64,000 nucleotides of DNA from Baylisascaris procyonis. Taxonomy: Eukaryota; Nematoda; Chromadorea; Rhabditida; Ascarididae. Made by a program: the position numbers and the translations under genes. Positions 1-12,936 of this stretch are shown one piece after another (positions within the stretch are counted from its first letter, which is position 1; each line of letters starts with the position of its first letter). The notes beneath the pieces are model-generated. The model was not told the DNA's origin, did no database searches, and saw nothing but the letters and a program-made list of their open reading frames with translations. The stretch is from NCBI GenBank assembly GCA_037389465.1, contig JAZARR010000152.1, forward strand, positions 744,001 to 808,000, given 5' to 3'.

Positions 1-540
1 CTCATTCTTCCCCTCTTCTCACCTCCACTCCCTCCTTCCCTCTCTTCCTCCCTCTCCCCCCTCTCCCTTCCTCCCTCTTCCCCCCCCCTTCCCCCACCCT
101 CCCTTCCTCCTCATTCGTCCCCTCTTCTCACCTCCACTCCCTCCTTCCCTCTCTTCCTCCCTCCCTCTCCCTCCCTCTCTCCCTCCTTCCCTCTCATTCG
201 TCCCTTCCTCTCACCTCCACTCCCTCCCTCCCTGCCTCCTTTTCTCCCTCCCTCCCTCCCTCCCTCCCTCTCATTCGTCCCCTCTTCTCATCTCCACTAC
301 CTCCCTCCCTCTTCCCTCCCTCCTCTTCCTTCCCTCCCTTCCTCCCTTGCTCCCTCCTTCCATCCCTCCCCCTCCCTCCCTCCCTCTCATTCGTCCCTTC
401 CCCTCACCTCCACTCTCTCCCTCCCTCCCTCCTCCTCCCTCTCTCCCTCTCTTCCTCCCACCCTCCCTCCCTCCATTCCTCCCCCTCCCTCCCTTCCTCT
501 CATTCGTCTCCTCCCCTCACCTCCATCACTCCATTAATAC
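1..540. repeat. CT-rich polypyrimidine minisatellite in an intron
   Basis: The + strand is almost pure C/T. A core like ctcattcgtcccctcttctc followed by acctccactccctcc recurs at about 1, 112, 194, 269, 385 and 497, separated by variable ctccct filler. It lies just upstream of the first visible phosphatase exon, so it is probably intronic. Open frames through it (Pro/Ser/Leu-rich) are composition artefacts. Confidence 0.85.
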
Positions 541-715
541 GTTTCTATAGTTTCTCCCCTTTTTAGTGATATTTCCTTGTTCGAGCTGCAAAAGTTATTC
601 TAAATAACAACAACCGTTGTATTGTAAATGCTTTCATAACCCATTCATGCTCTCATATGCGTTATACCGTCTTATTACAGTAATGTTATTACGTGCTCCT
701 CTATGTCAATTTCAG

Positions 716-805
716 ATACGATCTGAATCAACCATCAGAGCTACCACATCGTACTTCAACGGTCGCATTCAAGAATGACCCTCCTCTTACCGTAATCGGC
801 TTGAG
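716..805 (+). CDS. UBASH3-like gene, first visible exon
   Basis: Acceptor caatttcag|ATACG, donor TTGAG|GTAGG. It enters with one base and leaves with two. It encodes YDLNQPSELPHRTS and DPPLTVIGLR, matching the family segment after the RHG motif. Confidence 0.8.
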
Positions 806-3800
806 GTAGGCATTATCAATAGCATTTTTAAGGAAATTTTATGTAGAGAGGATAGCATTTGTGAAATCACTTTAAACCAAATAAGAGGGATTTCGGTAAG
901 TGATTTAAATTATTTCCCATCTCTCTATAGGGTTCATTTTGCAGAATACACATAACGAAGTTTTTTATTAACTAGCAAATGTTGCTTACTTTAATTTGAT
1001 ATGATTTCATTGATGCGATATTGGATGATGAGGTGGGAGTGGTGGGGGGGGATGGTTTATTATAGGCTTTAAGTAAACTTTACAAAATTTAGAACATTTG
1101 CTGTTACGGTAACAAACTCATGTAACGGTTAATAGTAAGATAATAGTACGGTAAAAAAGTCACCCATAGAAGGAAACGGAAAAAAATTATTTTTGGAATT
1201 TGTAAAGGTGAATTTTGAAATGATAAAAAAAAAGAAAAGCTAAATTACAGGATGTGTGATATAATAGGTGAAGCATTTGTATCTAAAGGTATTGAATTCG
1301 ATCTCGCATATAGTAGTCCATCGCTACGTTGTATTCAGACGGCACATCGCTTAATTAGTATACAAAGAAATCATACTCCACTCCGAATTGAACCAATGCT
1401 ATATAGCTTCTGCGAGATTCATCGACTTGTGACTATTTTTTAAATTTATTTTTCTTAAAATAATTCTTAATGATGTTATTTAGCTTGTTCTTGATGAAAT
1501 TCTTTATGAAATTAAGGAAAAAATCCGCTAAATTTATTTCAATTCTGAGAGGAGTTTTGCCAGGTGTATTTCATTGTTGAGAATAGGAGGTAAGAGAAGG
1601 GATGGAAAAATAGAGGATGGCAAAATTTCCATATTTCCCTTTTCAAATGATCAAAATATTTATTAAATGAAAATAACGAAATAGAATTTAATTGGTTGAA
1701 AGTTTATTGGCAAAAAAAGAAGATTCATTTAATTTGATTTTTTCTGAAATGACTATGAAGTAATTTTTTTTTTTGAAATTGAATTTGCGCCAAATTTTTC
1801 TTGTGGTAAAAATTTCATCCTAAACTATCAATGCTTAACTAGGCAAATCGTTACTTCTAGGTTTTTCTTCTATTATTCATTAAATTTTTAATCAATATTA
1901 CTGAAAAAAAAAATAAATATGATGTTTTATAGGGCGTTCCGCAATTTATGTCGGAAAACGAATTGGCAACCAATGAAATTATGATCGATAAAAACTACAA
2001 GCCTTTCTTTAATATCGACGATTTGATGACACTACGCTTCGAAAATTGTCTTCATTTTCAAGAACGATCACATCAGGTGAGTGCTGTTGCAATTTTATAC
2101 TTGTAATTTTTTTTTGTATGTAAATTATATCAGTATTGCATTATATGTAAGTAATATATAAATGTGTTATATTATATGTAAATGGTATAAAAATTAATTT
2201 GTAAATATATAATATTATGGGTAAATATTATATCAATTATCGATAATTACATATAATAGTGTTTATACCCATATACCTTTCGATTTTCAAGAGAGAAATT
2301 TTCTCTGTTGTTTATTTTTGCTGATGTTTTTTTCCCATTTTTTGGGGGGCTTTTTTTGCATTGTTATACGTTTATCGAAGAATAAATCCCAAATACCATG
2401 ATCGATTATTTTTTCTTCTCAGTTTTAGCAATTTACGAAAAGAAAATATATATGCATAAAATGGCAAGCGTATTTTATATAACGCCTTAAGCATTTTATA
2501 TATCATTTAAAATATATGAAAATAACTCATCTTTTTCAGTAACTAGATGGAAAAAAAGGTTTATTAGAGAATGATCCCAATAGTGTTCCTTTTCTAAAAT
2601 TTATAGGAAGGGGGGAGTAATATTCCACCAATGAATTGGTTTACACCCAAATTTCTCGGAAGACGGGGAATACTTCAACAAGAGATGGTCATACTCAATA
2701 TTATATGTTAGGTACCTATGTCATAATATCAATTAAAGTAATTATCGTTGTTGAAAAATAGAAATTTATCGGGAGTTGTATTTATTACAGTTGATGAATA
2801 AAAATTGCGTAAGAATTTTGACAGGGATAGTTTAAAAAAAAATTTTTTTTTTTTGATAGATAATAGCATAGCGAAAAGTTTTGATTATATGAGAAAATTG
2901 GGAAATTTTGTTGATATTTGCATCCAAATGCAAATCGATTAACTTAGGACTTAAAAAAAAAGATGGAAAATTTAAAAAGATGGATAAAAAAATTAAAAAA
3001 GTTGCTGGAAGAAAACTAAAAATTGTTGGAAATTTACGTAATCACTTTTTAAATAATTGGTTGCATAGGATCATTTTCGGCCATGTTTGATGTAATTGGC
3101 CATTTTCTTTTTAGCCACATTCGGCCAACTTGGCTATTTTTTATTCAGGGAATGTCTTATTTCAGGCCATTCAACATATTGCTAAGGCAGCACCTTCCAA
3201 TGCCAAAATATTGATTGTCACGCATGCTTGTAACATTCACGCAATAGGTAAGTCCACTTACTTGTCAAATTCTTACAAATATTTTTGTGTATTCACAAAA
3301 GCTTATCATTTAGGCTTTTTAAACCGATTAAAGTTTTGTTGAGGAGTTTTTCTCGCTGGGGGGGTACTAATAAAAGATCGGTTAATAAGGTGGTGGTTAT
3401 ATGGTGGTGTCATACGGTAATCTGGAAGTACTTTTTAAATGAGGGTATCAATATGTAATCGTTTTTTAAAAGAATTAAATTTTATTTTATTTTATTTTAA
3501 ATTTTAAACTGCTCTGAGTATTCCAATTTAACTTTTTTTTTGATTTGTTTGTTTATTTCATCGCTATTCACTTTCGAAAAGGTTCATTCCGACTCTCTCC
3601 AGAAAATGTCTCTAATTTCATCCTAACTGTCTCTTTTCTTCTCTTCCTCTCTCTTTCTCCCTTCTTTCTCTCTTTCTCTCAGGGAGTTTTGAACTCCACT
3701 TTGACTCTCCCTCGATACGGCCTGTACTTTCGCGTCGACTCCTCTAGAAATGGTCTTCAATTATTTCCTTTGAAATCAAAAAGAAATATCTTTTAACATA

Positions 3801-5012
3801 TTCAAGAATCTTCTGCTACCTTTTGTTACCACAAAATGGCCACCACTATTAAGGTAGACAAGTAGAAATAATATACGCATGTAAATTTCATTATGGAATT
3901 GTAAAATTGTAACTGGTTAGAATTTTTTTTCTATGGTTGTATTGTTTTCTGAAAATATTGACTGATTAGATGTTAGTTTTGAAAAATATCAATACTTTAT
4001 AGAAGTTATCAAATCACAGCAGTTGCTTTACTATTCATGATGCAGTAGTAGTCGTTTACTTTAAGTATTTCAAGCTAGGCAGATATTCCCGGGGATGTGC
4101 CTGATCGAATTAAAAAGGGGGGGGGGGAGTGCTGATCCAGTTATGGCGATTGACCAAAGATGAGAGGAAGACCGACAATTTCCTGGCCTTTGAAATAAAG
4201 AGTGCGAAGGGTGATAACTTAATTTTGCATATCATTTATTATACTCCCGCCTCACTTTCCTCCGCTATAATCTGTCTGGCAAATTTGGTTTCGATAGTTT
4301 TTAAGGAACAAAAGGATATAATCTTTGAAATTTGCATCTGATCACAATAGTTGACGGATCGAATTATCCTTATACGGACATATTTTTTGACGGGGAAAAA
4401 GAAGGGTATTTGAAGAGGAAGGAGGGAAAAATTTGACGGGAAGGAATCTGAAGAGGAAGGAAAAAGGAATTTGACGGCAGAGAGGAAGGAATTTGAAGAG
4501 GGAAGAGGAAGGAATTGAATGAGAAGAGAAGGATGAAAGCAAAAATAAATAAAAAATATAAAATAAAAGGAATATTATTGTTGTAAAATTACGTATTACG
4601 TTTTGGTCATTATCCACTGAGTGATTCATTTAAATCGTAAGCGAATCATCATTGACGTCATATACATATGATCGTAATCTAGGTGTTATAGGTTAATATA
4701 TAAATGCAGTACTGTAATATCGTAATACTTGTGTTCTCAATTCAGATAACTAAAAATTTGATATCTAAAAATATTTTAAAAATAGCAGTAATCTTTTTTT
4801 AATATTCAGCAAGAGCACTCAGATCCGACTCCGGTGATATTGTAACAACATTGGAGATGCATAAAGCACGTCAATTCTATCCTTATTGTTCATTGGTATG
4901 TATGAAGCCATATTCACGTCATTCATGGACTCAACTTGCTAACGTAATACCGGCGATGAATTGTACTGATTTTACCACTCGTTTTAATCATCATTTTCTT
5001 TCACCACGATAA
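716..5012 (+). CDS. UBASH3-like histidine phosphatase superfamily protein, 3' part (5' end outside window)
   Basis: Five exons (716-805, 1251-1428, 1933-2076, 3166-3247, 4810-5012) join without a frame break into about 231 C-terminal residues ending in TAA. The order of motifs fits the 2H-phosphatase (PGAM-like) domain of the UBASH3/STS family: LPHRTS, then DPPLTVIGLR, then a YSSPSLRCIQTAH block, LRIEPMLYSF, a NYKPFF block, and the second-histidine motif ILIVTHACNIHA. A C-terminal segment YPYCSLVCM with a later Trp matches the family's end. The RHG motif carrying the phospho-accepting His is not in the window and must be in an upstream exon. Family members are protein phosphatases related to phosphoglycerate mutase; the substrate here is unknown. 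The UBA and SH3 parts, if present, would also lie upstream. The 24-bp satellite block starts about 210 bp after the stop. Confidence 0.85.
1251..1428 (+). CDS. UBASH3-like gene, SPSLRC exon
   Basis: Acceptor aaattacag|GATG, donor cgactt|GTGACT, which leaves phase 0 as the next exon needs. It encodes the conserved SSPSLRCIQTAH and LRIEP motifs. The ATG at 1252 is internal, not a start. Confidence 0.85.
1933..2076 (+). CDS. UBASH3-like gene, central exon
   Basis: Acceptor gttttatag|GGC, donor CATCAG|GTGAGT, 48 whole codons. It carries VPQFMSENELA and NYKPFFNIDDL, equivalent to the family's ELA...YRP segment. Confidence 0.8.
3166..3247 (+). CDS. UBASH3-like gene, second catalytic-His exon
   Basis: Acceptor cttatttcag|GCC, donor GCAATAG|GTAAGT, leaving one base. 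It encodes AKILIVTHACNIHA. The His of VTH is the second core histidine of the histidine-phosphatase fold. Confidence 0.85.
4390..4530. repeat. Purine-rich degenerate tandem repeat in the last phosphatase intron
   Basis: Repeated gaggaaggaatttgaagagg-type units with tgacggg variants, all purine on the + strand. No coding frame is supported. Confidence 0.6.
4810..5012 (+). CDS. UBASH3-like gene, terminal exon
   Basis: Acceptor ttaatattcag|CAAGAGC supplies the two bases required by the preceding exon. It reads ARALRSDSGD, then QFYPYCSLVC, then W, and ends at TAA 5010-5012. A poly(A) signal follows. Confidence 0.85.
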
Positions 5013-5059
5013 ACTTTTTTTTGAATGTTGCCATTGATGCGTACGAATTGTTTCATTTA

Positions 5060-5065
5060 AATAAA
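5060..5065 (+). terminator. Poly(A) signal AATAAA of the UBASH3-like gene
   Basis: AATAAA lies 48 bp after the stop codon and is followed by A-rich sequence. It is a normal distance for a compact 3' UTR. Confidence 0.6.
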
Positions 5066-5243
5066 AATTAAAAAAACAAAAAGAGCGCTAAGATTTAATG
5101 TTTTATTTATCACTATTATCTTATCACCTTATCACTGTTCAATTCTGTTATTCTCAGTGTATTTATCCTTAACTGTTGCATGTATAAATTAGAAATAATG
5201 TTAAGTATTTCGTAACGATGATCGTTTACACGTAAAATTGGGT

Positions 5244-5295
5244 ACATTTTTACCCCTAAAAATGGGTACATTTTTACCCCTAAAAATGGGTACAT
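5244..5295 (+). repeat. Left terminal inverted repeat of the satellite element
   Basis: Two units of the variant acatttttacccctaaaaat plus gggt, a form not used inside the array. It is the reverse complement of 14488-14539 at 50 of 52 positions. Confidence 0.8.
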
Positions 5296-8200
5296 TTTTA
5301 CCCGTAAAAATGAATACATTTTTGCCCGTAAAAATTTGTAAATTTTTACCCGTTGAAATCGGTAAATTTCTACCCATAAAATTTGTAAATTTTTACCCGT
5401 AGTAATGGGTAAATTTTTACCCGTATAAATGGGTAAATTTTCACCCGTAGAAACGAGTAAATTTTTACCCGTAGAGATGGGTAAATTTTTACCCGTTGAA
5501 ATGGGTAAATTTTTACTCGTAAAAATGGGTTAATTTTTACCCCTAAAAATGGGTAAATTTTCACACGTGGAAATGGGTAAATTTTTTTATCCGTAGAAAT
5601 AGGCAAATTTTTACCGGTAGAAATAGGTAAATTTCTACCCGTAGGAATGGATAAATTTTTACCCGTAAGGGTGGGTAAATTTTTACCCGTAAGAGTGGGT
5701 AAATTTTTACCCGTACACAAATTTTTACACAAATGGGTAAATTTTTACCCGTAGAAATGGGTGAATTTTCACCTGTGGTAAATTTTTACCCGTAGAAACG
5801 GGTAAATTTTTGCCCATGGAAAAAAAAATTTTTGCCCATTCTCGTAGAAATGGGTAAATTTTTACCCGTAGAAATCTGTAACTTTTCCTCGTGGCAAATT
5901 TCTACTCGTAAAAATGGGTGAGTTTTTACCCGTAAAAATGGGTAAATTTTTACCCGTAAAAATGGGTGAACTTTTACCCGTAGAAATGGGTAAATTTTTA
6001 CCCGTAAGAGTGGTAAATTTTTACCCGTATGAATGGGTAAATTTTTACCCGTAGAAATAGGTAAATTTTTATCCGTAGCAATGGGTAAATTTTTACCCGT
6101 AAAGATGGGTGTTTTTACCCGTAAAATGGGTAAATTCTTACCCGTAAAAATGCTTAAATTTTTACAGTTAGAAATGGGTAAATTTTTACCCGTATAAATG
6201 GCTAAATTTTTACCCGTAGAAACAGGCAAATTTTTACCCGTAGAAATGGCTAAATTTTTACCCGTAAAAATGGGTAAATTTTTACCCGTAAAAATGGGTG
6301 AATTTTTACCCGTAGAAATGGGTAAATTTTTACCCTTAAGGATGGTAAATTTTTACCCGTATGAATGGGTAAATTTTTACCCGTAGAAATAGGTAAATTT
6401 TTATCCGTAGCAATGGGTAAATTTTTACCCGTAAAGATGGGTGTTTTTACCCGTAAAATGGGTAAATTCTTACCCGTAAAAATGCTTAAATTTTTACAGT
6501 TAGAAATGGGTAAATTTTCACCCGTATAAATGGCTAAATTTTTACCCGTAGAAACAGGCAAATTTTTACCCGTAGAAATGGCTAAATTTTTACCCGTAAG
6601 AATGGGTAAATTTTTACCCCTAGAAATGGGTAAATTTTTACCTGTGGAAATGGTAAACTTTTACCCGTAGAAATGGGTAAATTTCCCGTAGGAATGGCTG
6701 GTAAGTTTTTACCCGTAGAAACGGGTAAAGTTTCACCCGTTAAGATGGGTAAATTTTTACCCGTAAAGATGGGTAAATTTTTACCCGTGAAAATGGGTAA
6801 ATTTTAACCCGTAAAAGTGGGTAAACTTTTACCCGTAGAAATGGGTAAATTTTTACCCGTAGAAATAGGTAAATTTTTACCCGTAGAAATGGGTAAATTT
6901 TTACCCGTAGAAAAGGGTAAACTTTCACCCAAGATGGGTAAATTTTTACCCGTGAAAATGGGTAAATTTTTACCCGTGGAAGTGGGTGAATTTTTACCCG
7001 CAGTAGTGGGTAAATTTTTACCCGTAGAAATGGGTGAACTTTTACCCGTAAAAATCGCTAAATTTTTACCCGCAGAAATGGGTAAACTTTCACCCGTAAA
7101 GATGGGTAAATTTTTACCCGTAAAAATGGATAGATTTTTCTCGTAGAAATGGGTAAATTTTTACCCGTAGAAATCTGTAAATTTTCACTCGTGCCAAATT
7201 TCTACTCGTAAAAATGGGTAAGCTTTTACCCGTAAAAATGGGTAAATTTTTACCCGTAAAAATGGGTAAATTTTTACCCGTGAAAATGGGTGAATTTTTA
7301 CCCGTAGAAATGAATAAATTTTTACCCGTAGAAATGGGTAAATTTTTACCCTAAGAATGGGTAAATTTTTACCCGTATGAATGGGTGAATTTTTACCCGT
7401 AGAAATAGGTAAATTTTTATCCGTAGTAATGGGTAAATTTTTACCCGTAAAGATGGGTGTTTTTACCCGTAAAATGGGTAAATTCTTACCCGTAAAAATG
7501 CTTAAATTTTTACAGTCAGAAATGGGTAAATTTTTACCCGTATAAATGGGTAAATTTTTACCCGTAGAAACAGGCAAATTTTTACCCCTAGAAATGGCTA
7601 AATTTTTACCCGTAAGAATGGGTTAATTTTCACCCGTCAAGATGGTTAAATTTTTACCCGTAAAAATGGGTAAATTTTTACCCGTAGAAATGGGTAAATT
7701 TCCTGTAAGAAATGGCTGGTAAATTTTTACCCGTAGAAATGGGTAAATTTTTACTCGTAGAAATGGGTAAATTTTTCCCGTAAGGATGGGTAAATTTTTA
7801 CCTGTGGAAATGTTAAATTTTTACCCGTAAGAATGGGTAAATTTTTGCCCGTAAAAATGGGTAAATTTTTACCCGTAGAAATGGGTTAATTTCCTGTAAG
7901 AAATGGCTGGTAAATTTTTACCCGTAGAAATGGGTAAATTTTTACCCGTAGAAATGGGTAAATTTTTCCCGTAAGGATGGGTAAACTTTTACCTGTGGAA
8001 ATGTTAAATTTTTACCCGTATAAATGAGTAAATTTTTACCGGTAAGAATGGGTAAATTTTTACCCGTAGAAATGGGTAAATTTTTACCCGCAAGAATGGG
8101 TAAATTTTTACCCGTAAAGATGGGTGTTTTTACCCGTAAAATGGGTAAATTCTTACCCGTAAAAATGCTTAAATTTTTACAGTCAGAAATGGGTAAATTT

Positions 8201-11200
8201 TTACCCGTATAAATGGGTAAATTTTTACCCGTAGAAACAGGCAAATTTTTACCCCTAGAAATGGCTAAATTTTTACCCGCAAGAATGGGTAAATTTTCAC
8301 CCGTCAAGATGGGTAAATTTTTACCCGTAAAAATGGGTAAATTTTTACCCGTAGAAATGGGTAAATTTCCTGTAAGAAATGGCTGGTAAATTTTTACCCG
8401 TAGAAATGGGTAAATTTTTACCCGTAGAAATGGGTAAATTTTTCCCGTAAGGATGGGTAAACTTTTACCTGTGGAAATGTTAAATTTTTACCCGTAAAAA
8501 TGGGTAAATTTTTACCCGTAAGAATGGGTAAATTTTTGCTCGTAAAAATGGGTAAATTTTTACCCGTAGAAATGGGTTAATTTCCTGTAAGAAATGGCTG
8601 GTGAATTTTTACCCGTAGAAATGGGTAAATTTTTACCGGTAAGAATGGGTAAATTTTTACCCGTAGAAATGGGTAAATTTTTACCCGCAAGAATGGGTAA
8701 ATTTTTACCCGTAGAAATGGGTGAGTTTTACCCGTGAAAGTGGACAAATTTTTACCCGTAAAAGTGGGTAAATTTTTACCTGTGGAAATGGTAAACTTTT
8801 ACCCGTAGAAATGGGTAAATTTCCCGTAAGAATGGCTGGTAAATTTTTACCCGTAGAGACGAGTAAAGTTTTACACGTAGAAATGGGTAAATTTTCACCC
8901 CTAAAGATGGGTAAATTTTTACCCGTAAAAATGGGTAAATTTTTACCCGTGGAAATGGGTAAATTTTTACCCGCAAGAACGGGTAAATTTTTACCCGTAG
9001 AAATGGGTAAATTTAACCCGTAGAAATGGGTAGACTTTCACCCGTAAAGGTGGGTAAATTTTTACCCGTAAAAATGGGTAAATTTTTAAGCGTGGAAGTG
9101 GGTGAATTTTTACCCGCAGTAGTGGGTAAATTTTTGCCCATAGAAATGGGTAAATTTTTCTCGTAGAAATGGGTAAATTTTTACCCGTAGAAATCTGTAA
9201 ATTTTCACTCGTGGCAAATTTCTACTCAATTTTACCTGTAAAAATGGGTAAATTTTCACCCGCATAAATGGGCAAATTTTTACCCGTAAGAATGGGTAAA
9301 TTTTTACCCGTAGAAATGGGTGAATTTTTACCTGTAAAAGTGGGTAAATTTTTACCCGCAGAAATGGGTAAACTTTCACCCGTAAAGATGGGTAAATTTT
9401 TACCCGTAGAAATCTGTAAATTTTCACTCGTGGCAAATTTCTACTCGTAAAAATGGGTAAGTTTTTACCCGTAAAAATGGGTAAATTTTTACCCGTAAGA
9501 ATGAGTAAATTTTTACCCGTATGAATGGGTGAATTTTTACCCGTAAAGATGGGTGCCTTACCCGTAAAATGGGTAAATTCTTACCCGTAAAAATGCTTAA
9601 ATTTTTACAGTCAGAAATGGGTAAATTTTTACCCGTATAAATGGGTAAATTTTTACCCGTAGAAACATTCAAATTTTTACCCCTAGAAATGGCTAAATTT
9701 TTACCCGTAAGAATGGGTAAATTTTTGCCCGCAGTAGAGGTAAATTTTTACCCGTAAGGATGGGTAAATTTTTACCCGTAGGAATGGGTAAATTTTTACC
9801 TGTGGAAACGGTAAACTTTTACCCGTAAAAATGGGTAAATTTCCCGTAAGAATGGCTGGTAAATTTTTACCCGTAGAAACGGGTAAAGTTCTACACGTAG
9901 AAATGGGTAAATTTTCACCCGTAAAGATGGGTAAATTTTTACCCGTGAAAATGGGTAAATTTTTACCCGTAAAAATGGGTAAATTTTTACCCGTGGAAAT
10001 GGGTAAACTTTTACCCGCAAGAACGGGTAAATTTTTACCCGTAGAAATGGGTAAATTTTTACCCGTAGAAATGGGTAAACTTTCACCCGTAAAGATGGGT
10101 AAATTTTTACCCGTAAAAATGGGTAAATTTTTAAGCGTGGAAGTGGGTGAATTTTTACCCGCAGTAGTGGGTAAATTTTTGCCCATAGAAATGGGTAAAT
10201 TTTTCTCGTAGAAATGGGTAAATTTTTACCCGTAGAAATCTGTAAATTTTCACTCGTGGCAAATTTCTACTCATAAAAATGGGTAAGTTTTTACCCGTAA
10301 AAATGGGTAAATTTTTACCCGTAAAAATGGGTGAATTTTTACCCGTAGAAATGAATAAATTTTTACCCGTAGAAATGGGTAAATTTTTACCCGTAAGAAT
10401 GGGTAAATTTTTACCCGTATGAATGGGTAAATTTTTAACCGTAGAAATAGGTAAATTTTTATACGTAGTATTGGGTAAATTTTTACCCGTAAAGATGGGT
10501 GTTTTTACCCGTAAAATGGGTAAATTCTTACCCGTAAAAATGCTTAAATTTTTACAGTTGGAAATGGGTAAATTTTTACCCGTAGAAATGGCTAAATTTT
10601 TACCCGTAAGAATGGGTAAATTTTTACCCGCAGTAGTGGGTAAATTTTTACCCGTAAGGATGGGTGAATTTTTACCCGTAGAAATGGGTAAATTTTTACC
10701 TGTGGAAATGGTAAACTTTTACCCGTAGAAATGGGTAAATTTCCCGTAAGAATGGCTGGTAAATTTTTACCCGTAGAAGCGGGTAAAGTTTCACCCCTAA
10801 AGATGGGTAAATTTTTACCCGTAAAGATGGGTAAATTTTTACCCGTGAAAATGGGTAAATTTTTACCCGTAAAAGTGAGTAAATTTTTACCCGTGGAAAT
10901 GGGTAAATTTTTGCCCGCAAGAATGGGTAAATTTTTACCCGTAGAAATGGGTAAATTTTTACCCGTAGAAATGGGTAAATTTTTACCCGTAGAAATGGGT
11001 AAACTTTCACCCGTAAGGATGGGTAAATTTTTACCCGTAAAAATGGGTAAATTTTTACCCGTGGAAGTGGGTGATTTTTTACCCGCAGTAGTGGGTAAAT
11101 TTTTACCCGTAGAAATGGGTAAATTTTTACCTGTGGAAATGGTAAACTTTTACCCGTAGAAATAGGTAAATTTCCCGTAAGAATGGCTGGTAAATTTTTA

Positions 11201-11280
11201 CCCGTAGAAACGGGTGAACTTTTACACGTAGAAATGGGTAAATTTTCACCCGTAAAGATGGGTAAATTTTTACCCGTATA

Positions 11281-12936
11281 AATGAGCAAATTTTTACCCG
11301 TAAGAATGGGTAAATTTTTACCAGTAGAAATGGGTGAATTTTTACCCGTAAAAATGGGGAAATTTTTACCCGCAGAAATGGGTAAACTTTCACCCGTAAA
11401 GATGGGTAAATTTTTACCCGTAAAAATGGGTAAATTTTTCTCGTAGAAGTGGGTAAATTTTTACCCGTAGAAATCTGTAAATTTTTACTCGTGGCAAGTT
11501 TCTACTCGTAAAAATGGGTGAGTTTTTACCCGTAAAAATGAATAAATTTTTACCCGTAGAAATGGGTAAATTTTTACCCGTAAGAATGGGTAAATTTTTA
11601 CCCGTATGAATGGGTGAATTTTTACCCGTAGAAATGGGTAAATTTCCTGTAAGAAATGGCTGGTAAATTTTTACCCGTAGAAATGGGTAAATTTTTACCC
11701 GTAGAAATGGGTAAGTTTTTCCCGTAAGGATGGGTAAACTTTTACCTGTGGAAATGTTAAATTTTTACCCGTAAAAATGGTAAATTTTTACCCGTAAGAA
11801 TGGGTAAATTTTTACCCGTAAAAATGGGTAAATTTTTACACCTAGAAATGGGTAAATTTTTACCCGTAAAAATGGGTAAATTTTAAATGTTAAAATGGGT
11901 AAATTTTTACCCGTATAAATGGGTAAATTTTTACCGGTAAGAATGGGTAAATTTTTACCCGTAGAAATGGGTAAATTTTTACCCACAAGAATGGGTAAAT
12001 TTTTACCCGTAGAAATGGGTGAGTTTTACCCGTGAAAGTGGACAAATTTTTACCCGTAAAAGTGAGTAAATTTTTACCCGTGGAAATGGGTAAATTTTTA
12101 CCCGTATAAATGAGCAAATTTTTACCCGTAAGAATGGGTAAATTTTTACCAGTAGAAATGGGTGAATTTTTACCCGTAAAAATGGGGAAATTTTTACCCG
12201 CAGAAATGGGTAAACTTTCACCCGTAAAGATGGGTAAATTTTTACCCGTAAAAATGGGTAAATTTTTCTCGTAGAAGTGGGTAAATTTTTACCCGTAGAA
12301 ATCTGTAAATTTTTACTCGTGGCAAGTTTCTACTCGTAAAAATGGGTGAGTTTTTACCCGTAAAAATGAATAAATTTTTACCCGTAGAAATGGGTAAATT
12401 TTTACCCGTAAGAATGGGTAAATTTTTACCCGTATGAATGGGTGAATTTTTACCCGTAGAAATGGGTAAATTTCCTGTAAGAAATGGCTGGTAAATTTTT
12501 ACCCGTAGAAATGGGTAAATTTTTACCCGTAGAAATGGGTAAGTTTTTCCCGTAAGGATGGGTAAACTTTTACCTGTGGAAATGTTAAATTTTTACCCGT
12601 AAAAATGGTAAATTTTTACCCGTAAGAATGGGTAAATTTTTACCCGTAAAAATGGGTAAATTTTTACACCTAGAAATGGGTAAATTTTTACCCGTAAAAA
12701 TGGGTAAATTTTAAATGTTAAAATGGGTAAATTTTTACCCGTATAAATGGGTAAATTTTTACCGGTAAGAATGGGTAAATTTTTACCCGTAGAAATGGGT
12801 AAATTTTTACCCACAAGAATGGGTAAATTTTTACCCGTAGAAATGGGTGAGTTTTACCCGTGAAAGTGGACAAATTTTTACCCGTAAAAGTGAGTAAATT
12901 TTTACCCGTGGAAATGGGTAAATTTTTACCCGTAAA
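11281..12936. repeat. Higher-order tandem duplication, 828-bp period, inside the satellite
   Basis: The segment starting aatgagcaaatttttacccg at 11281 restarts at 12109 and runs in register for about 828 bp. No differences were seen by eye although the monomers inside are diverged from one another. This indicates a recent block duplication. Confidence 0.8.

Noticed and set aside
347..550. Pro/Ser/Leu-rich frame in the CT-rich repeat
   Set aside because: Composition artefact of a polypyrimidine minisatellite.
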